64,000 bases of DNA from Sporomusaceae bacterium (GTDB taxonomy: Bacteria > Bacillota_C > Negativicutes > Sporomusales_B > UBA7701). The stretch lies in assembly GCA_022839045.1 (NCBI GenBank), contig JALHDI010000022.1, positions 1 through 64,000 of the forward strand, read 5' to 3'. The translations under genes were made by a program, and so were the position numbers. This document shows positions 1-9,225 of the stretch, piece by piece. Positions within the stretch are counted from its first letter, which is position 1. Every line of letters begins with the position of its first letter. The notes under the pieces were generated by a model. The model ran no database searches. It was not told the origin of the DNA and was given only the letters and a program-made list of their open reading frames with translations.

Positions 1-984
1 GCTGGTGACGAACTGCCCTTCCTTGCCGGCGAAGGGGCTGGTGTTGACGCTGAAAATCATCGCCAGTGTCGGTTCGTCGACTTTGATCGCCGGCAGGGCT
101 TCGGGGTTTTCGGGGTCGGCGATGGTGTCGCCGATGTTGACGGCGTCGAGGCCGGTGATGGCGACGATGTCGCCGAGGGCCGCTTCCTTCACCTCGCTAC
201 GCTTGAGGCCTTCATATACGTAGAGGCGGCTGAGCTTGGCCCGCGTCTCGGTTTCGCCGTTCAAGATGGTGACGGTCTGGCCGCTCTGCACCCGGCCGCG
301 CATAACGCGGCCGATGGCGATGCGGCCGACGTAGTCGTCGTAATCGAGGGTGGTGACCATTATCTGCAGGGGGCCGTCGATGTCGCCCTGGGGGGCGGGA
401 ACGGCGGAGAGCAACAGCTCGAACAGTGGCTTGAGGTCCTGGCTGTCGTCGTCCATGCTGAGTTTGGCGACGCCGTCGCGGGCGGTGGCGTAGACGACGG
501 GGAAGTCGAGCTGCTTGTCGTCGGCTTCGAGCTCGATGAACAGTTCGAGCACCTCGTCGAGCACATCCTCGACCCGCTGGTCCGGACGGTCGATCTTGTT
601 GATGACGACAATAGCCCTCAGATCCTGTTCGAGGGCTTTGCGTAGCACGTATTTGGTCTGGGGCATAGGCCCCTCGAAGGCGTCGACGAGGAGCAGCACG
701 CAGTCGACCATGTTGAGCACCCGCTCGACTTCGCCGCCGAAGTCGGCGTGGCCGGGGGTGTCGACGATGTTGATTTTGACGCCGCCGTACATGATGGCGG
801 TGTTTTTGGCGAGGATGGTGATGCCGCGTTCGCGTTCGAGTTCGTTGGAGTCCATGACACGCTCGATTACCTGCTCGTTGCTGCGGAATACCCCGCTCTG
901 CTTGAGCATGGCGTCGACGAGCGTCGTCTTGCCGTGGTCGACGTGAGCGATGATGGCGATGTTGCGTAGGTCGTTGCGTTGCAT
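1..984 (-). CDS. typA: GTP-binding ribosome-associated protein TypA/BipA, C-terminal part beyond window
   Basis: This is a translational GTPase of the TypA/BipA family, which binds the 70S ribosome and helps ribosome assembly and stress adaptation. The start is the ATG at 984, preceded by a strong AGGAGG about 8 nt upstream. The protein begins [20 protein letters not shown], giving the G1 P-loop (AHVDHGKT). It continues with the G2 region (ERERGITI), G3 ([16 protein letters not shown]) and G4 (NKIDRP). The beta-barrel domain II follows, and the reading frame is still open at base 1. About 328 residues of the roughly 610 usual for the family are visible. The G-domain assignment is clear. The distinction from EF-G and LepA rests on the overall N-terminal match to BipA. 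Confidence 0.95.
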   Translation of the reverse strand, partial: MQRNDLRNIAIIAHVDHGKTTLVDAMLKQSGVFRSNEQVIERVMDSNELERERGITILAKNTAIMYGGVKINIVDTPGHADFGGEVERVLNMVDCVLLLVDAFEGPMPQTKYVLRKALEQDLRAIVVINKIDRPDQRVEDVLDEVLELFIELEADDKQLDFPVVYATARDGVAKLSMDDDSQDLKPLFELLLSAVPAPQGDIDGPLQIMVTTLDYDDYVGRIAIGRVMRGRVQSGQTVTILNGETETRAKLSRLYVYEGLKRSEVKEAALGDIVAITGLDAVNIGDTIADPENPEALPAIKVDEPTLAMIFSVNTSPFAGKEGQFVTS

Positions 985-1067
985 TGATTAATCCTCCTGT
1001 GGCGTGTAGCATATAAAATGCCGCGAGTATTATTTAGTCTCATGCATATCGGGACGCGATTATGCGG

Positions 1068-2699
1068 TTATTTCGAGCCGCTGCTGTTCGCGCCGGCGGC
1101 GTCGAGTGTTTGGCGGACGTATTTGCGGACTTTCTGGGCGCCGCGCAACAGGGCGGAAAGCTTGGCGGGGTCGGCGGCGCCGGCCGATTCCAGCCGCTTG
1201 CGCAGTTCCATGAATTCGCTGTCGAGCTGCTCGATGATTTCCTGCAGTTCGACGACCGCCGGGTCGACGAGCACCATGCCGCTGGCCTCGATGCTGAAGC
1301 TGCGGCCGTCGATGACGGCGACGTCGCCGAAGTTGGGCACATAGGCAGGATAGCCGAGCTTTTCCTTTACGAGACCGGCGAAGGCGGTCGACTGCTCCAG
1401 TTCGCCGTGGACGACAAAGATGTTGGCCGGGGACTCCCGGAACATTGTCAGCCATTTGACGAGGTATTCCCGGTCGGCGTGGGCGGAGAAGCCGTCAAGG
1501 TTATGGATTTTCGCCCGCACGCTGACTTCCTCGCCGACGATTTTGACCCGCTTGACGCCTTCGAGGAGCCGCCGCCCGAGGCTGCCTTCGGCCTGATAAC
1601 CGACGAGGACGACGCTGGATTCCGGCCGCCAGAGGTTGTGTTTGAGGTGATGGAGAATGCGGCCGGCGTCGGCCATGCCGCTGGCCGAGATGATGATGGC
1701 CGGCTCCTTGAGGAAGTTGATGGCTTTCGATTCTTCCGAGGTCCGGGTGAATTTCAGGCGCAGCAGCTTGTTGATATTTTTGTTTTTGTCGTACAGTATC
1801 TCGTGGGCTTCGTCGTCGAAAATCTCGGGATGGTTGGCGAAGATATCGGTGGCCGAGATGGCGAGCGGGCTGTCGATGAAGACGGGGATGTCGGGAATTT
1901 TGCCGACTTTGAGCAGTTTGTAGAGGTAGTAGATGATGGTCTGGGTGCGGCCGACGGCGAAGGCGGGAATGACGATATTGCCGCCGCGGGCCACGGTTTC
2001 GTTTATTATTGCCGCCAACGCTTCGACTTTGTCGTAGTTCTCGTGGTTGCGGTTGCCGTAGGTGGACTCCATGACAATGTAGTCGGCGGCGTCGATGGGG
2101 GACGGGTCTTTGATTAGCGGCTGATCGGGCTGCCCGAGGTCGCCGGAGAAGACGATTTTTACCGTCTTGCCGTTCTCGGTCACCCAAATTTCGATAATCG
2201 ACGAGCCGAGGATGTGGCCGGCGTCGTTGAAGCGCACGGCTACTTCCGGGGTTATGCCCAGCTTCTCGTTGTAGGGCTTGGGATCGAAATTCTTCAGGCA
2301 GGCGTACGCGTCGTCGACGGTGTAGAGCGGTTCGAGGAGGGGCTTGCCGGCGCGTCGGCCCTTGCGGCCGGCTATTTCGGCCTCGAATTCCTGGATGTGG
2401 GCGCTGTCGGGCAGCATGATGCGGCACAGGTCGGTGGTGGCCTGGGTGGCGTATATCTTGCCTTTGTAGCCGGCTTTGTACAGTTTCGGCAACAGGCCGC
2501 TGTGGTCGATGTGGGCGTGGGTGAGGAGGACGGCGTCTATCGCGGCCGGTTCGTAGCGGAACGCCCGCCGGTTGAGGGCTTCGGTCGCTTTCGAGCCCTG
2601 GAACATGCCACAATCAACCAGAATTTTGCTTTCGCCCGCTTCCAGCAGGTAGGAGGAACCGGTGACCATTCCCGATGCTCCCAAAAACGTCAGTCGCAT
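1068..2699 (-). CDS. MBL-fold beta-CASP RNA-metabolising hydrolase
   Basis: This is a 543-residue metallo-beta-lactamase-fold protein of the beta-CASP (CPSF73/YsgH-like) group, probably a zinc-dependent RNA endo/exonuclease in the cytoplasm. It begins MRLTFLGASGMVTGSSYLLE. The metal-binding HxHxDH signature is THAHIDHSG near residue 60. Further metal motifs are NDAGHILGSS and FSGDLGQPD, and the beta-CASP region contains ESTYGNRNH, FAVGRTQ and SASGMADAGRILHHL. The C-terminal RNA-metabolising part contains SAHADREYLVKW and VHGE. About 80 residues beyond the core form a charged helical tail. It is transcribed alone between typA and a terminator downstream of murB. The specific RNA target cannot be read from the sequence. 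Confidence 0.88.
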   Translation of the reverse strand: MRLTFLGASGMVTGSSYLLEAGESKILVDCGMFQGSKATEALNRRAFRYEPAAIDAVLLTHAHIDHSGLLPKLYKAGYKGKIYATQATTDLCRIMLPDSAHIQEFEAEIAGRKGRRAGKPLLEPLYTVDDAYACLKNFDPKPYNEKLGITPEVAVRFNDAGHILGSSIIEIWVTENGKTVKIVFSGDLGQPDQPLIKDPSPIDAADYIVMESTYGNRNHENYDKVEALAAIINETVARGGNIVIPAFAVGRTQTIIYYLYKLLKVGKIPDIPVFIDSPLAISATDIFANHPEIFDDEAHEILYDKNKNINKLLRLKFTRTSEESKAINFLKEPAIIISASGMADAGRILHHLKHNLWRPESSVVLVGYQAEGSLGRRLLEGVKRVKIVGEEVSVRAKIHNLDGFSAHADREYLVKWLTMFRESPANIFVVHGELEQSTAFAGLVKEKLGYPAYVPNFGDVAVIDGRSFSIEASGMVLVDPAVVELQEIIEQLDSEFMELRKRLESAGAADPAKLSALLRGAQKVRKYVRQTLDAAGANSSGSK

Positions 2700-2780
2700 G
2701 TTTTCGCTCCTTCGCCAAGATTATACAAATATCTGCCAATCTTGTTTACTTCCACGTTAGTATATCATTTCCTGCCCGAG

Positions 2781-2807
2781 AAAAAAAGCGGGGCTATCCC
2801 GCTTTTT
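2781..2807 (-). terminator. Rho-independent terminator after murB
   Basis: A-rich arm AAAAAAGCGGG, loop, then CCCGCTTTTT. The structure works on either strand. It lies downstream of murB and upstream of the beta-CASP gene, both on the minus strand. Confidence 0.8.
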
Positions 2808-2901
2808 CCGGTCGTTGATACCCCCGCTCCGTTTCTGCGATTGAATTGGCGGCCTGCCGCTTTCGGGTACGCCGCGGATGGACTTTGGGGCCGCCTCTCT
2901 C

Positions 2902-3828
2902 CTATTCTTCGCCGAAGATGCGGACTTCGGGCTGCAGCCTCACGCCGAACCGCTCCTGAACCTGACGCTGCACTTCTTTGATGAGGGCGAGCACATCGGC
3001 GGCGGTGGCGCCGCCGGCGTTGACGATGAACCCGGCGTGTTTCCCGGATACCTGCGCGCCGCCGATTTTGTACCCTTTGAGGCCGGCCTGCTCGATGAGG
3101 GTGCCGGCGAAGTAGCCGGGGGGGCGTTTGAAGGTGCTGCCGGCGCTGGGCATCTCGATGGGCTGTTTTTCTTCGCGTCGGCTCGTGTAATCGCTCATTT
3201 TCCTGTCGATCGCCGCATCGTCGCCGGCCGCGAGCGCAAGCTCGACTTCACAGATGATGCAGCCGTTATGCTGGAAGATGCTGTCCCGGTAGCTGAAACG
3301 GATGTCGGCGTGCCCGAACCGCTGCAGCTTCCCGTCGGGGCAAACCGCGGTGACGGCCGCGACGGTACAGCCGATTTCGCCGTCGTAAGCGCCGGCATTC
3401 ATAAAAATCGCTCCGCCGATGCTGCCGGGGATGCCGACGGCGAATTCCAGCCCGGTGAGGCCGTGGCCGGCGGCGTAGCGGGCAACGTCGCCGAGGGCCG
3501 CCCCGGCGCCGGCTTTGACCGTCGTCCCGTTGTGGCTGATGCTGCCCATCGTCGCGTCGAATTTGAGCACCAGGCCGCGAATCCCTTTGTCGCGGACGAG
3601 GACGTTGGAGCCGTTGCCGAGGATGGTCACCGGCATGCCGTACTCTCTGGCTACGACGAGCGCCGCCGCCACCTCCCTGGCGGAGGCTGGCAGGACGAGA
3701 TAGTCGGCAGGGCCCCCGATGCGGAAGGTGGTATGCTTGGACATGGGCTCGTCGAGCAAAAGACGGGGGCCGGCGATGACTTTCTGCAGTTGTGTGAAGA
3801 AGTCGTCCTTCAATTTAATCCTTTGCAA
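2902..3828 (-). CDS. murB: UDP-N-acetylmuramate dehydrogenase MurB
   Basis: MurB is the FAD enzyme that reduces UDP-GlcNAc-enolpyruvate to UDP-MurNAc with NADPH in peptidoglycan synthesis. The 308-residue protein shows the FAD-binding entry KHTTFRIGGPADYLVLP, the phosphate loop VTILGNGSNVLVRD, and GLEFAVGIPGSIGGAIFMNAGAYDGE. It also has SYRDSIFQ and the active-site serine region MPSAGSTFKRPPGYFAGTLIEQAGLKG, and ends with PEVRIFGEE. The SAGSTF and single-domain arrangement fit the short type II MurB. Its start at 3828 overlaps the end of the upstream YlbF/YheA-like gene by 14 nt, so the two are probably cotranscribed and translationally coupled. Confidence 0.96.
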   Translation of the reverse strand: MQRIKLKDDFFTQLQKVIAGPRLLLDEPMSKHTTFRIGGPADYLVLPASAREVAAALVVAREYGMPVTILGNGSNVLVRDKGIRGLVLKFDATMGSISHNGTTVKAGAGAALGDVARYAAGHGLTGLEFAVGIPGSIGGAIFMNAGAYDGEIGCTVAAVTAVCPDGKLQRFGHADIRFSYRDSIFQHNGCIICEVELALAAGDDAAIDRKMSDYTSRREEKQPIEMPSAGSTFKRPPGYFAGTLIEQAGLKGYKIGGAQVSGKHAGFIVNAGGATAADVLALIKEVQRQVQERFGVRLQPEVRIFGEE

Positions 3829-4162
3829 ACAGATCCAGTCCTTCGGCGACCGATTCGCCTATAATTTTGCTTATGTCGGCCATGATGCGCTGAAAGCGGA
3901 AATATGCCTCGATATATTCCCGCGCTTTGCCGTTCATGGCGAGAAGGTCGTACATTCTCTGCAGCGCCTCCGCCTTGGCCGTGTCCTCCTTGTCGGCGAG
4001 CGCCTCGTACTCCAGTTCCATTTTTTTGCGGAGAAAGTCCTGGACCATTTTCTTGGCGTCCGGGTCGGCCGCAAGGGCCTCCTTGGCGGCCAGGAAGGTG
4101 CGGTATTCGTCAGACGCTTTGAGGGTTCTGGCCAGTTCATGCGCCTTGTCGTACGGATTCAA
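3815..4162 (-). CDS. YlbF/YmcA/YheA-like family protein
   Basis: This is a small helical protein of 115 residues of the YlbF/YheA (UPF0342-like) group. I chose the TTG at 4162 because AGGAGG lies just upstream; a longer frame reading back to 4414 has no comparable site and runs through non-coding-looking sequence. The protein (LNPYDKAHELARTLKASDEY...) is almost entirely alpha-helical. The pattern AxxAxxADPDAKKMVQDFxxKKMELEYEAL is typical of the family. B. subtilis YlbF/YmcA/YaaT act together on RNase Y; whether this paralog does so is unknown. Overlap with murB suggests one operon. Confidence 0.75.
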   Translation of the reverse strand: MNPYDKAHELARTLKASDEYRTFLAAKEALAADPDAKKMVQDFLRKKMELEYEALADKEDTAKAEALQRMYDLLAMNGKAREYIEAYFRFQRIMADISKIIGESVAEGLDLFAKD

Positions 4163-4304
4163 GCATATTCCTCCTATACTATGTATCTTATGCTCCCCGG
4201 CCCGGATTAATACATCGCGCACGAGGCGGGCATACCGCGGGAACATAGGTGTATTCACCAACGCTATGGCCAACTCCTGCCGGCCGCCGGAAAATGTAAG
4301 GAAA

Positions 4305-4326
4305 CGCCCCGCCGGACGGCGGGGCG
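4305..4326 (-). terminator. GC-rich hairpin after the soluble MCP gene
   Basis: Perfect 10-bp arms CGCCCCGCCG and CGGCGGGGCG with a 2-nt centre. On the minus strand it is followed by a short T-rich run. It lies immediately beyond the stop of the 4332-5171 gene. Confidence 0.65.
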
Positions 4327-4331
4327 AGGGG

Positions 4332-5171
4332 TTATTTGTCGTGGCTGAGGTTGTCGGCCATGTGGTCCAGCTCCTGGGCCATGCCGCCGGCCTGCTGGAC
4401 GGCGGCGGCGACATGGGCGAGGGCCCCCGCGATCTGGCCGATGACGTCGTTGACCTGGCTTAGCTGGCCGTAGGTGCTGTCGCTGTCCGCCTGGATGGCT
4501 CTGACGATGTCTTCGATTTTTTTGATGGAGTCGGCGCTGCCGGTGGCGAGTTTGCGGATCTCTTCGGCCACGACGCCGAACCCCCGGCCGGCGTCGCCCA
4601 CCCGGGCGGCCTCGATGGCGGCGTTGAGGCCCAGCAGGTTGGTCTGGCCGGCGATGTTTTTGATGAGCCCGAGAACCTGATCGGTTTCTTTGACCCGCTG
4701 CTGCGATTCCCGGGAGAGGCGCGAGAGGTTGGTGCTGACGGCGGCTATCTCTTCCGCCTGGGCGGAGATTTCTTGGGTGGTGCTGGCGAGGATGCTGATA
4801 TTGTCGCTCAGTTTGGCGGCCATTTCCTTGAGGGCGTCCTGGCGGTCGGTCGGTTCGATGACCACCGCGCCGCCGACCACACCGCCGTCGGCGCCGATTA
4901 TCGGGTAAGCGGTGGCGATGTACGGCAGGCCGAAGGTCGCCTTATCCCCCCGCACGACGACGCGGCGCTTTTCTTCCATGGCCTTGACGATCGCCGTTCC
5001 CGCTTTGAGGGGCGCCCCGGGAACGATTTTCAGGTCGAGCTTGTTCGAAGGCCGGTAGTAGAGGTATTTTTCCCGGTCGGTCACGGCTACGCCGATTTCG
5101 CCGGCATGGAGGTCGACCATCACCGGCATGACGTGCAGGAAGTGGTCGAGGGCGGAGTTCGTTTCGCTCAA
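4332..5171 (-). CDS. Cytosolic methyl-accepting chemotaxis-type signalling protein
   Basis: This is a 279-residue transducer with no transmembrane segment. Residues 1 to about 115 form a small alpha/beta sensor region ([20 protein letters not shown] to [20 protein letters not shown]) resembling PAS/Cache-like input domains seen in Firmicute soluble MCPs. Residues from about 120 form the coiled-coil signalling domain, with the conserved hairpin tip [20 protein letters not shown] followed by [15 protein letters not shown]. No HAMP domain is present. It probably signals to CheA/CheW in the cytoplasm. The ligand is unknown. It is one of three such soluble transducers in the window. Confidence 0.85.
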   Translation of the reverse strand: MSETNSALDHFLHVMPVMVDLHAGEIGVAVTDREKYLYYRPSNKLDLKIVPGAPLKAGTAIVKAMEEKRRVVVRGDKATFGLPYIATAYPIIGADGGVVGGAVVIEPTDRQDALKEMAAKLSDNISILASTTQEISAQAEEIAAVSTNLSRLSRESQQRVKETDQVLGLIKNIAGQTNLLGLNAAIEAARVGDAGRGFGVVAEEIRKLATGSADSIKKIEDIVRAIQADSDSTYGQLSQVNDVIGQIAGALAHVAAAVQQAGGMAQELDHMADNLSHDK

Positions 5172-5211
5172 CTGTTATTCCTCCTTGCGATTTATGAGGA
5201 ACAAGGGGCTC

Positions 5212-6075
5212 CTACCGGCGAGCCAAGGCTGCCCGGTAGTATTCGCGCATGACTATGGCGTCGGCGGCCTGGGTACCGGCCGATTCGCAGACGATCCGCG
5301 GCGCGTAGCCGCGGGCAACGATGGTATCGAGGAGCGGTTCGTGGGGCGGCCCGTAGTCGTCGCCGAAGGTCCAGTGCCGTTTTTCGCCCGCTTTGGTGAA
5401 TTCGATGCGGCTGAAGTGGATGTGGACGGCGGCGGCTTTCCGTTCGCCCAGTTTTTCGGCGACACGGTCGAAGGCGGCCTCGTATTCGGCATGGGTGGTG
5501 TAACGGCCACCGGTGACGGCGTGCAGGTGGCCGAAGTCAATGGTGGGGATGGTCCATTCGTTCAAAGCGCAGAAGGCCAGGACTTCCTCGAGATTGCCGA
5601 GCTGGTTCTGTTTGCCCATCGTTTCCGGGGCGAGGTAGATTCCCTCGAGCAGGCCCTGCTTGTCCGCTTCCTCCAGGATGGCGAGGAAGAGGGCGGCGGC
5701 GCGGTCGAGCGCCTGGCTCCTGGGCTGCTTGCCCGGGCCGCCGATGTGGAAGGCGACGCGGTCGGCCCCCAGCCAACGGGCGGCTTCGAGCGATTTGAGG
5801 ATGTGCCGGGTAGTGTTGGCAGCGATCGTCGGGTCTTCGGTGGCCAGGTTGATATAGTACGGGGCGTGAACGCTGAGCTTGACGCCGTGCCGCCGGGCGG
5901 CCTCGCCGATGGCCCGGGCGGTTTCCTCGCGGATGGTGACGCCGCGGCTGCACTGGTATTCGTAAGCGTCGAGCCCCATGGCGGCCAGCCACGCCGGCAT
6001 CTCGACCGAGGCCTTATGCCCCGCGGCGTAGAATGCGTCCGGATTCCCGGCCGAACCGAACTGAGCTTGCGACAT
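5212..6075 (-). CDS. Endonuclease-IV-like TIM-barrel protein (AP endonuclease family 2)
   Basis: This 287-residue protein is of the AP endonuclease 2 / xylose-isomerase-like TIM-barrel family. Candidate metal ligands appear in the expected order: SVHAPYYINL, AFHIGGPGK, YLAPETMGK, TIDFGHLHAV, AVHIHFSR and a C-terminal IVCESAG. This fits the trinuclear-zinc arrangement of endonuclease IV, and the DPTIAANTTRHILKSLEAARWLGADRVAFH stretch is typical. It starts at the ATG following CATGTC. Either a DNA-repair AP endonuclease (the archaeal-like short form) or a sugar-phosphate isomerase is possible; the many His/Glu ligands favour the nuclease. Confidence 0.8.
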   Translation of the reverse strand: MSQAQFGSAGNPDAFYAAGHKASVEMPAWLAAMGLDAYEYQCSRGVTIREETARAIGEAARRHGVKLSVHAPYYINLATEDPTIAANTTRHILKSLEAARWLGADRVAFHIGGPGKQPRSQALDRAAALFLAILEEADKQGLLEGIYLAPETMGKQNQLGNLEEVLAFCALNEWTIPTIDFGHLHAVTGGRYTTHAEYEAAFDRVAEKLGERKAAAVHIHFSRIEFTKAGEKRHWTFGDDYGPPHEPLLDTIVARGYAPRIVCESAGTQAADAIVMREYYRAALARR

Positions 6076-6117
6076 GTCCTAATCAACTCCTGCAAAAATT
6101 ATGCCAGTTTTCACTTT

Positions 6118-6576
6118 TCAAACGAAAGCGCTGAAGCCGTTCTGGCGGAGAGCTTCGTATACGACGACGGCGACGGCGTTGGAGAGGTTGAGCGATCTGG
6201 CGCCGGCCAGCATCGGGATGCGTACGCACCGGGAACGGTTGGCAGCAAGGATGCTGTCCGGCAGCCCGGCCGTTTCCCGGCCGAAAACGAGCACGTCCCC
6301 GGGGGTGTAGGCGACTTCGTGGTAGAACCGGTCCGCCTTGGTGGTGTTGAAGTGAAAGTTCCGGCCGGCGTACAGTTTCTCGACGTCGGCGAAGGAGTCG
6401 TGGTAGTGGACTTTGACGAGGTGCCAGTAATCGAGACCGGCCCTCTTGAGGTAGCGGTCGTCGGTGGAGAAGCCGAGCGGCCGCACGAGGTGCAGTTCGC
6501 AGCCTGTCGCGGCGCACAGGCGGGCGATGTTGCCCGTGTTGCCGGGTATTTCCGGTTCGACGAGGGCGATGTGCAT
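6118..6576 (-). CDS. trmL: tRNA (cytidine(34)-2'-O)-methyltransferase TrmL
   Basis: TrmL is a SPOUT-fold methyltransferase that 2'-O-methylates the wobble nucleotide of tRNA-Leu isoacceptors using SAM. The 152-residue length is standard for minimal SPOUT enzymes. Motif 1 is MHIALVEPEIPGNTGNIARL. Motif 2 (VLVFGRETAGLPDSIL) and motif 3 (RIPMLAGARSLNLSNAVAVVVYEALRQ) form the SAM-binding trefoil knot. Housekeeping neighbours carry no extra information about its job. Confidence 0.93.
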   Translation of the reverse strand: MHIALVEPEIPGNTGNIARLCAATGCELHLVRPLGFSTDDRYLKRAGLDYWHLVKVHYHDSFADVEKLYAGRNFHFNTTKADRFYHEVAYTPGDVLVFGRETAGLPDSILAANRSRCVRIPMLAGARSLNLSNAVAVVVYEALRQNGFSAFV

Positions 6577-6699
6577 GAGATCACCTCTGCGGGGACCGCC
6601 TGGGCAGCAAGGCCTGCGGTCTTGTCCATTATTATGTACACATTTGTCCGCATAAAAGTACAGTTGCGACGGTCGACTGCGGTACGGCCGCCCCGCCTG

Positions 6700-6981
6700 T
6701 CACAGGTATTCGACGCTGAAGGCGGCGACCTCGGCTTCGCTGCAATCGTCGAGGATCCGCCGGACGAGTTCGGCCTGCCTGACGAGCACGGCCCGGCTGC
6801 CGCCGGCGATGGCGACTTCGAGCGCCGCGCGCTGCCAGGTGTCCTGGTGCCCGGTCTCGGCCACGGAGGCGCCGCAGCGGGAACGGATGCGCCCGACGAC
6901 GCTGCGCACGACCTGGCGCTTGGCTTTGAGCGAGCCGGCGGCGGGGATATGGAGTTCGACGGCGCATACCACGACCGCCAT
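6700..6981 (-). CDS. DUF503 (YlxP-like) family protein
   Basis: A 93-residue DUF503 protein. It begins MAVVVCAVELHIPAAGSLKAKRQVVRSVVGRIRSR; the SLKxKRxVVxxlxxrlr segment is the family signature. It continues VAETGHQDTWQRAALEVAIAGGS. B. subtilis YlxP in the nusA-infB-rbfA operon belongs here, and a role near ribosome maturation has been suggested for the family but not established. Its start follows the stop of the YjbQ gene by 2 nt, so the two are one transcript. Confidence 0.85.
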   Translation of the reverse strand: MAVVVCAVELHIPAAGSLKAKRQVVRSVVGRIRSRCGASVAETGHQDTWQRAALEVAIAGGSRAVLVRQAELVRRILDDCSEAEVAAFSVEYL

Positions 6982-6983
6982 GG

Positions 6984-7373
6984 CTAACGACCGACCAGGG
7001 TCACGCAGACCGTCCGGCGGCGCGGACCGTCGAACTCGCCCAGGTATATCGCCTGCCAGGTGCCGAGCACGAGACCGCCGCCCGTTATCGGCACGGTCGC
7101 CGCCGCTCCCAGCAGGGAGGCTTTTATGTGGGCCGGGGAGTTGCCCTCGGCGTGGCGGTAGGGCAGCCGCGGCACGAGTTTGTCGAGGCCGGCCAGCATG
7201 TCGGCGACGACGTCGGGGTCGGCGTTTTCGTTGATGGTGACGCCGGCGGTGGTGTGGGGAACGAAGACGTGGCAGACCCCTTCGCCGACGCCGCCTGCTC
7301 TGACAATGGCCGCTACCTGGGCGGTGATGTCGAGGAACCCCTCGGCGGGGGTGGAGATGACGAATTTGTCCAT
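6984..7373 (-). CDS. YjbQ/UPF0047 family protein
   Basis: A 129-residue protein of the YjbQ/UPF0047 family, annotated elsewhere as secondary thiamine-phosphate synthase. I start at ATG 7373 (MDKFVISTPAEGFLDITAQV), which has AAGGTGAG upstream; an in-frame ATG at 7433 would add 20 unrelated residues. Family motifs are VFVPHTTAGVTINENADPDV, with the conserved His/Thr/Glu set, followed by YRHAEGNSPAHIKASLLG and a final GTWQAIYLGEFDGPRRRTV. A trimeric metal-binding fold is known for homologs. The in vivo function remains unsettled. Confidence 0.9.
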   Translation of the reverse strand: MDKFVISTPAEGFLDITAQVAAIVRAGGVGEGVCHVFVPHTTAGVTINENADPDVVADMLAGLDKLVPRLPYRHAEGNSPAHIKASLLGAAATVPITGGGLVLGTWQAIYLGEFDGPRRRTVCVTLVGR

Positions 7374-7437
7374 AAAGCTCACCTTCTTCGTTGTTATAGT
7401 TCCATAGCGGCCAAGAAAAATCCTATGACCCACCTAT

Positions 7438-7464
7438 AAAACAAAAACGCCCCGCTGGGGGGAT
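7438..7464 (-). terminator. Rho-independent terminator, minus strand
   Basis: On the minus strand a short CCCC-AGC-GGGG hairpin is followed by CGTTTTTGTTTT. It ends the ferredoxin/dehydratase-like transcript before the YjbQ-DUF503 unit. Confidence 0.65.
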
Positions 7465-7491
7465 GTTCTATTGCCCATTAAGATAAGTCGA

Positions 7492-7611
7492 GGGACGTTC
7501 AGAATCCTCCAGATGCAAGGCGGCTTCGCCGGGCGCTTGCTAGCGTACTCGGTCGTACACCAGCAAGCGCCCGGCGAAACAACGCAGCAGATGGGGGGTT
7601 ATCAACGTCCC
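7492..7611. repeat. 120-nt palindromic dispersed repeat, copy 1
   Basis: Outer arms GGGACGTTCAGAATCCTCCA and the complement of TGGGGGGTTATCAACGTCCC pair almost fully. Inside is a perfect 17-bp hairpin: TTCGCCGGGCGCTTGCT at 7525-7541 against 7562-7578. The element ends 2 nt from the stop of the ferredoxin gene. It shares its layout (arm, ATGCAAGGCGG, CTAGC and AGCAAGCGCCCG core, GCAGATGG arm) with the elements at 16899-17020 and 33186-33305. Confidence 0.85.
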
Positions 7612-7613
7612 GA

Positions 7614-8009
7614 CTAGCCGTGGATGAGGCGAGGGATGCACTTCATGCACACCCAATCGCTCTCGCCTTTGGATTTGATGGGCAGCAGCGGCCGGTCGTA
7701 CTCGGTGGTGCCGCAGAGGTGGCATTTCATGGTAACGTTGTATTCCGGCTTGTCGGTCAGCGTTTTCTTGTGTTCGTGGACGGCGTGTTCGTCGAAGGGG
7801 ACGGTTTCGCGTTCTTCGAGGGTCAGGGCTCCGGTGGGGCAGACGCCCAGGCAAAAGCCGGCCCCGTCGCAAAGCTGTTCGCGGCGGACCTTGGCCTTGC
7901 CGCCCACTATTTCGATGGCGCCTTCGGCGCAGGGGGTTACGCATTTGCCGCAGCCTGTGCAAAGGTCTTCGTCGATCTTAACTATTTTTCGCTTAACTTT
8001 CTCCATCAT
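7614..8009 (-). CDS. 4Fe-4S dicluster ferredoxin-like protein with C-terminal zinc-ribbon-like motif
   Basis: An electron carrier with two 4Fe-4S motifs near the N-terminus: [20 protein letters not shown] and [18 protein letters not shown]-terminal region has [10 protein letters not shown] and [13 protein letters not shown], a CxxC...CxxC pair that could bind zinc. I chose the ATG at 8009 (a second ATG is at 8006) because GAAGAGGTG sits upstream. A GTG at 8120, one base after the preceding gene's stop, would add 37 residues containing two more cysteines, but has no clear ribosome site. It probably supplies low-potential electrons to the adjacent dehydratase-like proteins (inference from position). 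Confidence 0.8.
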   Translation of the reverse strand: MMEKVKRKIVKIDEDLCTGCGKCVTPCAEGAIEIVGGKAKVRREQLCDGAGFCLGVCPTGALTLEERETVPFDEHAVHEHKKTLTDKPEYNVTMKCHLCGTTEYDRPLLPIKSKGESDWVCMKCIPRLIHG

Positions 8010-8121
8010 CCGCACCTCTTCCGTTGTCGTCTGCTTCCAGTATATCCGCGGGTTGAGCGGCCAGCAGTGATATCCGTCACACTTCGGCGCTTTTTTCGCC
8101 GGCCGAACCTCTTCGCTCACC

Positions 8122-9225
8122 TTACTTAATTTGCTTCTGTGCGGCGGCAGCCGTTTCCTGTTTCTTTCGCCGGTAGCGCAGCAAATCGACGAACGCCTCG
8201 AGGCGCGTTATCGTCCCCGCTTCGCCGGTCTGCTCGTCGAAAGCCAGCGACAGCACGGGGATGCCTTCTTTTTCGCTCACCGCGGGCAGGATGTTCTTGG
8301 CGATGATTTCGGGCATGCAGGTGAAGGGGAACACGTGGATTATGCCGTCGAAGCCGGTCTGTCCCAAGGCGGCGGTATGACCGATGCTTTTGATGCCGTG
8401 GCCGCCGACGTAGTGGCCGAGGAAGGGCGCCGCCGCGGCGATCACGGCCGCTGACCGGCGGAGGGCGGCCCTGTCCCTGAGGATGTGGGCGTCTACGTAG
8501 TCGCCCAGGAGCATGGTCGGGCGGACTTCGACCCCCATCCGCCCCAACCGGCGGATGAGGCCGCCGTTGACGCAGCTTTCGAGCATTACGTAAACTTCCC
8601 CCACCAGGCCCACCCTGAGGGGCTCCGGCCCGCTCCCAGTCGGCAATGATTCCAGCCTCCGCAACAGCGCGGCAACCGCTCCGTCGACGGCGGACGGGCT
8701 GGCGGCGGCGTCGACGGCGGCTATCGCCCGGAGGCGGGCGGCATCGACATCGCCGGCCGCAGCGGCACGCGGCCGGGCGCGGCAGGCCGCATGTTCGATG
8801 GCGTCGAGGGCCCTGAGCTTGGCGCCGGCCAGCCGGAAGGCGGGCCAGACGGGCCGCAGACCGCCGGGGGTGAGCCGCCGCAGGGCCTGCCAGACGCTGG
8901 CGAGGTCGGGCTCGACGATGATCATGGCGAATTTATAGCCGAGGTCGTGGAGGATGTCGCCCTGTACGGTTGCGTAATAGCCGAGGCGGCAGGGGCCCAC
9001 CCCGCCGCAGGTGAGGATGGTGTCGGCGCCCGCCTCGAGGGCCTGGATGAAGTTGCCCAGCGTCGTTTTGAACGGCAGGCAGGCTGTTTCGGGGGAAAAC
9101 CTGGCTCCGATCTCAATCGTCGTTTTGCTGATGGGGGGCGGCGGCATCGCCCGGACCCCCAGCGTCGTCAGCAGGGCTTTGAGGACGATGTCCAGCGTCC
9201 CCATGTGAGGAAAGGTGACGTTCAT
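8122..9225 (-). CDS. 2-hydroxyacyl-CoA dehydratase/BcrC-like protein (COG3581-like)
   Basis: A 367-residue iron-sulfur protein related to the HgdB/BcrC superfamily, in the group annotated as acyl-CoA dehydratase activase-related protein. The true start is ATG 9225, which overlaps the previous stop (ATGA); earlier in-frame sequence is only antisense/out-of-frame shadow. Candidate cluster cysteines lie in [32 protein letters not shown], a central MLESCVNGG and [10 protein letters not shown] long alanine-rich linker lies mid-protein. It resembles one half of the protein that elsewhere is fused with an ATPase activase. No activase gene (BadF/HgdC type) is present in this window. Confidence 0.75.
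   Translation of the reverse strand: MNVTFPHMGTLDIVLKALLTTLGVRAMPPPPISKTTIEIGARFSPETACLPFKTTLGNFIQALEAGADTILTCGGVGPCRLGYYATVQGDILHDLGYKFAMIIVEPDLASVWQALRRLTPGGLRPVWPAFRLAGAKLRALDAIEHAACRARPRAAAAGDVDAARLRAIAAVDAAASPSAVDGAVAALLRRLESLPTGSGPEPLRVGLVGEVYVMLESCVNGGLIRRLGRMGVEVRPTMLLGDYVDAHILRDRAALRRSAAVIAAAAPFLGHYVGGHGIKSIGHTAALGQTGFDGIIHVFPFTCMPEIIAKNILPAVSEKEGIPVLSLAFDEQTGEAGTITRLEAFVDLLRYRRKKQETAAAAQKQIK

Noticed and set aside
1062..2117. A 351-codon frame on the plus strand opposite the beta-CASP gene
   Set aside because: Antisense shadow: Gly/Val/Asp-rich with no motif, while the opposite strand encodes a complete metallo-hydrolase.
8010..8120. Longer ferredoxin from GTG 8120 (adds [20 protein letters not shown]...)
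   Set aside because: No ribosome site before the GTG, whereas ATG 8009 has one. Kept only as an alternative.
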